DNA of 64,000 nt from JAZKAR01 sp040389065 (GTDB lineage Bacteria > Pseudomonadota > Gammaproteobacteria > Burkholderiales > Casimicrobiaceae): positions 1-64,000 of the forward strand of contig JAZKAR010000016.1 in assembly GCA_040389065.1 (NCBI GenBank). The letters run 5' to 3'. Each line of letters opens with the position of its first letter. The stretch's first letter is position 1. The notes under the pieces were generated by a model. That model was not told where the DNA came from. It ran no database searches and was given only the letters and a program-made list of their open reading frames with translations. Shown in pieces: positions 17,976-24,966 of this stretch. The translations under genes and the position numbers were made by a program.

Positions 17976-19234
17976 TTAGGCTGTAGTCGAGGTGGCCTGA
18001 TAAACAACCTTGCCTTGAATAAGCGTGATCATCGTTCTTCCTGGAACATNNNNNNNNNNAGCGTAGAGCGGTTAACTTCCCAAATGGCGTCAGGGTCAAA
18101 CAAACATAAATCAGCGGGTGCCCCAATACTTAAGTTGCCTGCGGTTAGCCCTAATACTTCTGCTGGTTTGCTGGTTATTTTAGATAGCGCTTGAGGGAAT
18201 TCGATATTGTGGGTATTCGCCCAATGCAAGGTTAGCGATAACAATAATTCAATACTTGTTGCTCCTGGTACTGATTCAAGAAAAGAGCATTGTTTTGCAG
18301 AGTCAGGAAGGGGCGTATGGTCTGAACAAATAGCATCAATGGTTTCATCTTCAAGCCCTGCATGTAATGCATCACGATCGCGCGTGCTTCGTAAAGGCGG
18401 AGATAGATGGCAATGCGTGTTGAAATATCCAATATCAATGTCGCAAAGATGTAAGTGATGAATGCTAATGTCTGCCGTAATGGGTAAGCCTTCTGCTTTT
18501 GCTTGGCGAATAAGGTTAACGCCTTCAGCACTTGAAAGTCTGCAAATATGTACCCGTGCATTAGTTTGCCGCATCAGCGTTAGAATATTATGCAGTGCGA
18601 TTACTTCAGCAGATGCAGGAATAGCAGGTAGCCCAAGGCGGGTAGCAACATGACCATCATGCGCTACACCCCCTTGGCTAAGAGGAGCATCTTGTGGCGC
18701 GAGCCATAGTACGTAGTCAAACGTAGCAGCATATTGCATGGCTTGGTACAGTAACCGTGTATTAAGTAAAGGCGTATTCGCTTGCGAAAATCCAATACAG
18801 CCAGCTTGAGTTAAAAGAGCCATATCTGTTAGAGAATGACCCTCTAACTTTTGAGTTAAAGCACCTAGTGGGTACACATGTGGCTGATCATCAGAGTGGT
18901 GTTGAAGTAATTGCTCAATCGCCTGAGGGGAATCGAGTAAAAGGCCACGATCAGGAGGGCATACCATGCTTGTAATGCCTGCACTTAATGCAGTAGCCTT
19001 ATCATTTTTTTCAGCTAAGTTAGCATCAGCAATATTTAAGCGTGCAGATAAATCAACAAGACCTGGGCACGTAATCCAGTTAGGTGCATCAATGGTTTGG
19101 TCAGCAACCCAACCTAAAGGAGGATGATTCCATGCAGCAATATGTCCATCAGCAATATAAAGTGTATGGTAGCCAGAGCGGTTTTGCGCAGGGTCAATGA
19201 TATGGCTATTGCGTATTTCAATACGGGGAGACAT
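17976..19234 (-). CDS. pyrX: PyrC-like pseudo-dihydroorotase, interrupted by an assembly gap
   Basis: This is a dihydroorotase homologue encoded just after pyrB, matching the inactive PyrC' (PyrX) subunit that supports aspartate carbamoyltransferase assembly in pseudomonads. The metal-binding HxH of active enzymes is replaced by SAR in GLVDLSARL, so it is not expected to hydrolyse dihydroorotate. The run of Ns at 18050-18059 changes the reading frame. Beyond it the true C terminus reads VPGRTMITLIQGKVVYQ and stops at 17976, whereas reading straight through gives a false tail. I take the ATG at 19234 (MSPRIEIRN), which has CCAGGAAA before it; the frame stays open to 19294. Compared with the family, about 13-16 residues are missing at the gap, so its real length is probably 40-50 bases. 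Confidence 0.85.
18050..18059. other. Assembly gap (10 Ns)
   Basis: The ten unknown bases fall in the C-terminal part of the pyrC-like gene. The frames on the two sides agree only if the true gap length leaves remainder 2 when divided by 3, so 10 is a placeholder. Confidence 0.95.
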
Positions 19235-19348
19235 TTTCCTGGCGATCCTTTTTAAGCTCGGCTTTGTATCATGCCTAAATAATCTGGCGTTCATTAATAA
19301 AGTTTAATCATCACTCTATTGCAGCATAGTACATGCTATACCTTAGCT

Positions 19349-20311
19349 CTAACCACTCAAAGAAGGAATTTTTTGAGTAATCATTGCCATAATTGCCATA
19401 CGGATGGCGACCCCAAATAGAGGGTAGGAAGAAAGTAACTGATTTATTGATAGAGCAAGCGTAGCGCTAATTTCAATATTTTCCGTTAGTTTACCGCTGG
19501 AGAGTACACAAACTTCAGGATGAGCGGCTTTTAGCCTATTTTCAGTAAGGCCATAAGTGTGAAAATATTCAGCAGATGAAGGAAGAAGGCTATTTTTATA
19601 CGGAGAGGTAGGCAGTTCGGAAACAATCACAACATCCATATCTTTTAAGCCAGTTTCTAAATCAGAATAAATATGAACCCCTAAGGATTCGATCTCTGCT
19701 GGTAATAGCGTTTTTGGGGCAATCACTCTAATTTCAGGCACCCCTAAGATAGAAAGGGCATGAATATGTGAGCGAGCAAGTGCAGAATGTAAAATATCAC
19801 CAACAAGTGCTACACGTATATCTGTAAACGATTTTTTTATATGTTGCAGTATAAGCATGTCATGCAATACCCGAGTAGGGTCAGCAAATTGCCCATCGCC
19901 TGCATTAATAACGTGAATATGGTCAGGTAGATATTGAGCAGCAAAGTGAGCGGTACCGCTATTTGAATGGCGTACAACGACAATATTAGCATTCATAGCA
20001 ATAGCATGATTCAAGGCTTCGCGCACGGCGATTGAAGATTTTTGATGAGCTAAACTAACATTAAATATTTCTGCTGAAAGCCGTTTTGCTGCAATTTCAA
20101 AAGAGTTTTGAATATAAGGCGCTGAATCAAAAAAAAGATTAAAAACTGAAAGACCTTTTAACCAGCGAACATACATTAATTCTAAGGTTTCTGATTGTAT
20201 TAAACCATTCGCTGTATCAAGAGCTTTATGCAAAAGAGCTTTACTTAACCCTTCTATGCTTAAAAGATTTTGAAGATCATTGTGAGCGTTCAGTTGAGGG
20301 TTACGTGCCAT
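19349..20311 (-). CDS. pyrB: Aspartate carbamoyltransferase homologue with erased active site
   Basis: This 320-residue protein aligns end to end with gammaproteobacterial PyrB, which makes carbamoyl-aspartate in pyrimidine synthesis. Nearly every catalytic motif is lost. The carbamoyl-phosphate loop STRTRT reads APYIQN (64-69), and the 80s-loop KGE is replaced around residues 92-95. HPTQ reads DPTR (144-147), HSRVARS reads HSALARS (A177), the LRLQRER aspartate-binding segment reads SELPTSP (231-237) and HPGPINRG reads SSGKLTEN (271-278). The RHS motif (114-116) and structural segments such as VGDILHS and RVIAPKTLLP remain. The frame is intact. The start is the ATG at 20311, 21 bases after ruvX, without a clear ribosome binding site. 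It is probably a pseudoenzyme paired with the equally inactive PyrC-like protein downstream. Confidence 0.88.
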   Translation of the reverse strand: MARNPQLNAHNDLQNLLSIEGLSKALLHKALDTANGLIQSETLELMYVRWLKGLSVFNLFFDSAPYIQNSFEIAAKRLSAEIFNVSLAHQKSSIAVREALNHAIAMNANIVVVRHSNSGTAHFAAQYLPDHIHVINAGDGQFADPTRVLHDMLILQHIKKSFTDIRVALVGDILHSALARSHIHALSILGVPEIRVIAPKTLLPAEIESLGVHIYSDLETGLKDMDVVIVSELPTSPYKNSLLPSSAEYFHTYGLTENRLKAAHPEVCVLSSGKLTENIEISATLALSINQLLSSYPLFGVAIRMAIMAMITQKIPSLSG

Positions 20312-20332
20312 AGAGTAGTAACAATCAGTGAA

Positions 20333-20818
20333 TTAGGAAGATGAAGAAGATAGTAGCATAGGTTCTATCCATTGATAGGGCGGCGCACCATCTAAAAAAT
20401 CCTGAAGAATTTGTTGGGCTGCATAAGCATCTATTTTAGCTTTATCTTTTTTATTAGTAGGGGCACGATGATTTTGTCGGTAATTATGTTCTGCTGCATA
20501 ACTAGAAAGTTGCTCATCCACTAAAGCAACTGAGCATAAAAAAGTATCAGCGAGAGCTTGGGCAAAATTTATGCAGTTAGCTTGAAGAGGATGCTCGGTA
20601 GTGCGCTCATCTGCATGTGTAGGAAAACCTACTACACATGCCACTGGCTTCCATTCTTGAAAAAGTAATTTCAAAGAAGGCGGTAGTGCAGTATCTTGCT
20701 GCTGAATAGTAGAATGAGGATGTGCAATAGAGGTAAATGTACTTCCTGTTGCAACCCCTATACGCTTTAATCCAAAATCAAAGCCTAGTATGTTGCCTTG
20801 AGCCGTAGGTTTAGGCAT
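20333..20818 (-). CDS. ruvX: RuvX/YqgF RNase H-like nuclease
   Basis: A 161-residue YqgF-family protein, described as a Holliday-junction resolvase-like nuclease and linked to processing of the pre-16S rRNA 5' end. The RNase H-like fold shows DFGLKRIGVA with the first acidic residue, VDEQLSS with the second and KIDAYAA with the third. The gene overlaps the end of yqgE by eight bases, the conserved order in gammaproteobacteria. The C-terminal tail ends in Ser residues. Confidence 0.95.
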   Translation of the reverse strand: MPKPTAQGNILGFDFGLKRIGVATGSTFTSIAHPHSTIQQQDTALPPSLKLLFQEWKPVACVVGFPTHADERTTEHPLQANCINFAQALADTFLCSVALVDEQLSSYAAEHNYRQNHRAPTNKKDKAKIDAYAAQQILQDFLDGAPPYQWIEPMLLSSSSS

Positions 20819-21362
20819 GCCCTACCGTAGGAGCAATGCGATACCATTCAACACCTAGTTGGCGTACTGCTGCTTTTAGGCGTTCAGCTGGGGGAAAGTC
20901 GAAAAGTATCTTTGAATCGGCAGGCACATTTAACCAAAAATTATTGCCAATTTCTTCTTCTAACTGGCCTGCTTCCCAACCTGCATATCCAAGAATAATT
21001 AAGGCATTTTCTGGGCCAGTGCCTTCGTTAATAGCATCTAAAATATCGCGAGAAGTGGTTAAGCCTAATGAATCAGTAAGATTAAGCGTTGATTTCCATT
21101 CACCTGGAGGGCAGTGTAAAACAAAGCCGCGCTCAAGCTGTACAGGGCCGCCCATATAAACTGGAGCATTTGCCAAGTCAGTATCTTGTACAGTAACTTC
21201 ACTATGTTCAAGAATTTTTGCAACAGTTAAATGAATAGGACGATTAACGATTAGACCTAATGCACCACGCTCACTATGATCGCATACATAAACTAAAGCA
21301 TTATCAAAGAGTGTATGGCTATGGCCAGGTGCTGGAATTAAGAAATGATTACGAAGATCCAT
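20811..21362 (-). CDS. yqgE: YqgE/AlgH family protein (UPF0301)
   Basis: A 183-residue protein of the DUF179/AlgH family whose molecular function is not settled. The hallmark segments FLIPAPG near the N terminus, GALGLIVNRP (about 33-42), the GGPV loop and the AGWEAGQLEEE motif near 127-137 are all present. The start ATG has TGGAGCTTATT upstream on the minus strand. It heads the operon yqgE-ruvX-pyrB-pyrC', a common gammaproteobacterial arrangement. Confidence 0.94.
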   Translation of the reverse strand: MDLRNHFLIPAPGHSHTLFDNALVYVCDHSERGALGLIVNRPIHLTVAKILEHSEVTVQDTDLANAPVYMGGPVQLERGFVLHCPPGEWKSTLNLTDSLGLTTSRDILDAINEGTGPENALIILGYAGWEAGQLEEEIGNNFWLNVPADSKILFDFPPAERLKAAVRQLGVEWYRIAPTVGHA

Positions 21363-21392
21363 AATAAGCTCCAGGAAGCCACTGATCTGCTG

Positions 21393-21412
21393 AAAAGTCT
21401 ATTAAGACTTTT
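21393..21412 (-). terminator. AT-rich hairpin after the tRNA-Ala/tRNA-Glu unit
   Basis: AAAAGTCT and AGACTTTT pair around a four-base loop six bases past the 3' end of tRNA-Glu on the minus strand. The stem is AT-rich and the T tract is part of the stem, so termination strength is uncertain. Confidence 0.45.
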
Positions 21413-21417
21413 ATAGA

Positions 21418-21493
21418 TGGCGTCCCCAAGGGGATTCGAACCCCTGTTACCGCCGTGAAAGGGCGATGTCCTAGGCCTCTAGACGATGGGGAC
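21418..21493 (-). tRNA. tRNA-Glu (anticodon TTC)
   Basis: On the minus strand the 76-base gene begins GTCCCCATCG, has the anticodon loop CTTTCAC, the T-loop TTCGAAT and an encoded CCA. It lies 20 bases after tRNA-Ala and is probably co-transcribed with it. Confidence 0.97.
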
Positions 21494-21513
21494 GTTGTGA
21501 TGAAACGTCTTCT

Positions 21514-21589
<76 letters not shown>

Positions 21590-21603
21590 GCTTGATGTAG
21601 AGC

Positions 21604-21632
21604 ATTATAGAGAGTTTCCCGCATCTTGGCAA
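21604..21632 (-). promoter_or_regulatory. Sigma-70 promoter of the tRNA-Ala/tRNA-Glu unit
   Basis: Reading the minus strand, TTGCCA (21632-21627) and TATAAT (21609-21604) are separated by 17 bases, and the tRNA begins 15 bases after the -10 box. This is a near-consensus promoter. Confidence 0.88.
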
Positions 21633-21742
21633 GTAGTGGGATACACATTTTTATCTTTGTATAATTATGCAAAGATTAGTTATTGTTTTAGCATGAAAAT
21701 GGTTTTATAGGCGTAAAGAAAATGGTAAAAAGTTTAGGTGTT

Positions 21743-21809
21743 TAGAAGTTACGCAGTTGGCTCTCTCTGCGTTGCCATGTCTTGATAATGCTTAACTGCG
21801 TAACTTCTA
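21743..21809. repeat. Dispersed palindromic element, copy 2 (internally shortened)
   Basis: A 67-bp copy of the element at 4387: TAGAAGTTACGCAGTTG at the left and AACTGCGTAACTTCTA at the right are kept, but most of the core is missing. It ends three bases before the proB stop. Confidence 0.85.
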
Positions 21810-21812
21810 GAA

Positions 21813-22943
21813 TTATTTGTGCGGCACCGCCACTATAACTAAGTTATCGCGATGAATAACTTCAGGCTCATGGGCATAACCTAGAATAAGAGGAATTTCT
21901 ACAGAAGGGTGACGAATAATGCGCCGAAGATCATGGCTAGGATAATTTACCATTCCTCGTGCAATTTCGATTCCCAATGCGTTATAACAACCTACAATAT
22001 CACCGCGTAAAAAATCACCCTCACAGTTTACTATACCAATAGAAAGTAAACTTTTGCCTTGAGTTAAAAGCGCATGTGCTGCGCCATCGTCTATATGAAG
22101 TTTTCCGCCAAGCTGTATTTGATCGGCTAACCACTGGCGACGCGCATTTAAGCTCAAATTAGGTGCTTTTAATAAAGTCCCAATCGCTTCGCCCTCAATC
22201 AAGCGTAATAAAAGATTTGTTTCATGTCCGCTTGCAATTAAAGTATGTGTTCCACTTCGAGCAGCCCGCTTGGCAGCTAAAATTTTTGTTATCATGCCCC
22301 CAGTGCCGTATTGCGTGCCTGCTCCTCCTGCCAACAGTTCAAGAGTCATATCACCGGCAACAGCTTCTGGAATAAGCATTGCATCGGGATGCTTGCGTGG
22401 GTCAGCAGTATAAACCCCTGTTTGATCTGTGAGAATAGCCAAAATATCGGCTTCAATCAAATTAGCGACCATTGCACTCAACGTGTCATTATCACCAAAG
22501 CGAATTTCTTCTGTAGCAACCGAATCATTTTCATTAATGATAGGAATAATGCCAAGCTCGAGAAGGGTAGTTAGCGTTGCTTTGATATTGAGATAGCGTT
22601 GCCGATCAGAAAAATCTTCGTGAGTGAGTAAGAGTTGTGCTGTTTTGAGGTTATGCTTACGAAATGCACTTTCATATGTTTGAATTAACCCCATTTGCCC
22701 AATAGCAGCAGCAGCTTGTAAATGCGGAAGATCGGTTGGGCGTCGATTCCAACCTAAACGAAACATGCCTTCTGCTACAGCTCCACTAGAAACAAGAACA
22801 ATCTTACGGTTTTGAGCGCGTAAAGCGGCTAATTGCTTAGCCCATGATTCGATAGCGTCACTATTAACACCTTGACCGTCATTGGTGACAATAGAGCTAC
22901 CAATTTTTATTACCCAGCGATGGGCATCTTGATAAATGCGCAT
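21813..22943 (-). CDS. proB: Glutamate 5-kinase
   Basis: ProB phosphorylates glutamate, the first step of proline synthesis. The 376 residues contain an amino-acid-kinase domain (about 8-265) with VIKIGSSIV, VLVSSGAVAEG, PIINENDSV and FGDNDTLSA, followed by a PUA domain (about 280-370). All are in the standard order and the length is normal. The start ATG at 22943 lacks a clear ribosome binding site. proA is not adjacent; obg lies upstream on the same strand, an arrangement common in gammaproteobacteria. Confidence 0.96.
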   Translation of the reverse strand: MRIYQDAHRWVIKIGSSIVTNDGQGVNSDAIESWAKQLAALRAQNRKIVLVSSGAVAEGMFRLGWNRRPTDLPHLQAAAAIGQMGLIQTYESAFRKHNLKTAQLLLTHEDFSDRQRYLNIKATLTTLLELGIIPIINENDSVATEEIRFGDNDTLSAMVANLIEADILAILTDQTGVYTADPRKHPDAMLIPEAVAGDMTLELLAGGAGTQYGTGGMITKILAAKRAARSGTHTLIASGHETNLLLRLIEGEAIGTLLKAPNLSLNARRQWLADQIQLGGKLHIDDGAAHALLTQGKSLLSIGIVNCEGDFLRGDIVGCYNALGIEIARGMVNYPSHDLRRIIRHPSVEIPLILGYAHEPEVIHRDNLVIVAVPHK

Positions 22944-23097
22944 AAAAAGCTTATATCTAAAAGTCAGAAGGATGCTTCTAGTTGTGTAGAAAATAGTATG
23001 AGACTGTGCGTGTTGGGTAATTTACCTAGCTTGAATAACTAAGCATGTTATTTCTACGTACTTATTTTTTCTACACAATTTATCTTCGCACGTTGTA

Positions 23098-24252
23098 TTA
23101 AATATTTATCTGATTTTTTTCATCAGGTAGTTCAAGCTGGTGTGCATCAGAAGGCGCGGAGGTATCATTCTTTTCTGCCTCTAAATGAGATGCAGGCGAC
23201 AATATATTATCTTCATCAGCTTCAACTGTCGCAGCAGGAACAGCACAGGTATCAAGATAATCTCCGATGGCATAGCATAATCGCTGGCAGCCTTCTCCGC
23301 TAACGCCTGAAATAGCGAACCATTGGCCTTTCCAGTCAAGCTTCTTTAAAAGAGCTTGCACGCGTTCATCGCGTTCTTCTGGCGGCAATAGATCAAGTTT
23401 GTTAATGACAAGCCAGCGGGTTTTTTGAGCTAATTCTGGGTTATAACGCTCTAGTTCTAGTTCTAGTGTTCGTACTGAATGGGCAGGGTCAATGTCTTCA
23501 TCAATAGGAGCAATATCAATAAGATGAAGAAGAACGCGTGTACGCATTAAGTGACGCAAAAAACGATGCCCTAAACCTGCGCCCTCAGCAGCCCCTTCAA
23601 TGAGACCAGGGATATCAGCAACAACGAAGCTTCGGCTTGTATCAACGCGAACCACGCCTAAGTTAGGATATAAAGTGGTAAACGGATAATCTGCAATTTT
23701 AGGGCGGGCGTGGGAAATTGCACTGATTAGTGTCGATTTTCCTGCATTAGGCATACCCAGTAAGCCGACATCAGCAATTACTTTAAGTTCTAGGTTTAGT
23801 TCAAAGTCCTCACCTTCTTCGCCAGGCGTAGATTGCCGTGGAGCGCGATTAATACTTGATTTAAAGTGAAGATTACCTAAACCTCCTTGGCCGCCTTTTG
23901 CCAACAAAATAACTTGATCGTGATGGGTAAGATCAGCAATCACTTGGTCAGTTTGCGAATCTTTAATAATAGTTCCTACCGGAAAGCGCAAAATAATATC
24001 TTCGGCAGCCTTTCCGTACTGGTCGGCACCACGGCCTGATTCACCATTGCCAGCACGAAAAGTGCGCTGATAACGATACTCAATAAGCGTATTAAGATTG
24101 TGATCTCCTACGGCATAAATGCTACCGCCACGACCACCATTGCCGCCATCAGGCCCTCCGCGAGGTACAAATTTTTCACGGCGGAAACTAACGGCACCTT
24201 TTCCACCCTTGCCGGCCATGACGCGTATGCGGGCTTCATCAAAAAACTTCAT
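23098..24252 (-). CDS. obgE: Obg/CgtA ribosome-associated GTPase
   Basis: An essential GTPase acting in 50S ribosome assembly and stress control. The 384 residues include the glycine-rich Obg fold (1-158, with many GGxGG turns) and the G domain with GMPNAGKST, DIPGL and the NKLDLL specificity motif. A 45-residue acidic tail is typical of proteobacterial Obg. rplU and rpmA, usually just upstream, are absent; a geneless region with a strong hairpin occupies that place. Confidence 0.96.
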   Translation of the reverse strand: MKFFDEARIRVMAGKGGKGAVSFRREKFVPRGGPDGGNGGRGGSIYAVGDHNLNTLIEYRYQRTFRAGNGESGRGADQYGKAAEDIILRFPVGTIIKDSQTDQVIADLTHHDQVILLAKGGQGGLGNLHFKSSINRAPRQSTPGEEGEDFELNLELKVIADVGLLGMPNAGKSTLISAISHARPKIADYPFTTLYPNLGVVRVDTSRSFVVADIPGLIEGAAEGAGLGHRFLRHLMRTRVLLHLIDIAPIDEDIDPAHSVRTLELELERYNPELAQKTRWLVINKLDLLPPEERDERVQALLKKLDWKGQWFAISGVSGEGCQRLCYAIGDYLDTCAVPAATVEADEDNILSPASHLEAEKNDTSAPSDAHQLELPDEKNQINI

Positions 24253-24602
24253 AAGAATATCAATCTAAAAAACATCAATTAACCAAATAGGGCTTGCACA
24301 GAAATAGTCTCAACATCGTTATAGCATAGGGATTATGATACCGCGCCAAGTGCTGCTAGAACAGTTTTGAGTAAATTCTATTTGGAGAGTATTTACTCAA
24401 AACTGTTCTTGTATACGCCTCTAAATATTGTTGAAACGATGTTCAGAGGTTTAAGTATAGGAAAGTTGCAGAGGCGCACATGCGTAAAATACGCTATTTA
24501 ACTGTTGAGGCAAACGTTTTAATAGCATATAAAAACACATTTTTCAATGGTTTGTTTAAAAATACTTGAGGGGAAATAACAGAATTTGCACTAAATTTAA
24601 GT
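24253..24602. other. Geneless region with a strong nested hairpin
   Basis: No coding potential is supported. The region contains the 19-bp hairpin at 24358-24409. Outside it is a second inverted pair, AACATCGTT (24312-24320) and AACGATGTT (24435-24443), so the stretch can fold as a nested palindrome. Confidence 0.6.
24358..24409. repeat. Perfect 19-bp inverted repeat
   Basis: AGAACAGTTTTGAGTAAAT (24358-24376) is the exact complement of 24391-24409, with a 14-base loop. Neither strand continues into a T tract, so it does not look like an ordinary terminator. It lies in the leader side of obgE (minus strand). Confidence 0.85.
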
Positions 24603-24941
24603 TTAAGAAAGGAGTTCACGTAATGCAGTTTGAAAAGCGCTGATGGCTTTAAGCACATCTGGTAAGGCCAAGCGAGCGGCGTTTATATCATTGCTTTTTC
24701 CTGCAATTTCTAGACGTAAAGCTGCTTGGCGTAGAGGCTCTGCTACAAAATTACTGACTGCGCCCTTAAGGCTGTGTGCTTGCTCATATACAGCTTTTAG
24801 GTTTTCACTATCAAGTGCTAGTTGTAAATTGGAGCGATAGGCATCAAGATCAGGTAGCATCATTTCAGCAAGTTCGCGTAGTAAATCATGATCGCCCCCT
24901 AAGTTTTCTAAGGCAGCTTCAACATTTATTACCGGTTCCAT
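24603..24941 (-). CDS. Stand-alone HPt (histidine phosphotransfer) protein
   Basis: A 112-residue four-helix phosphotransfer module. The phospho-accepting His is H56 in AHSLKGAVSNF. Such proteins accept a phosphate from a receiver domain of a hybrid kinase and pass it on. The start has AGGAGA nine bases upstream. It begins 25 bases after the hybrid kinase stop on the same strand, so it is probably the dedicated partner of that kinase. No response regulator with an output domain is encoded nearby. Confidence 0.92.
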   Translation of the reverse strand: MEPVINVEAALENLGGDHDLLRELAEMMLPDLDAYRSNLQLALDSENLKAVYEQAHSLKGAVSNFVAEPLRQAALRLEIAGKSNDINAARLALPDVLKAISAFQTALRELLS

Positions 24942-24966
24942 TGATAACTATCTCCTATTCTAAGAC

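Noticed and set aside
18029..18049. C terminus MFQEER of the pyrC-like protein when read straight through the Ns
   Set aside because: The frame is wrong after the gap; another frame gives the conserved family C terminus.
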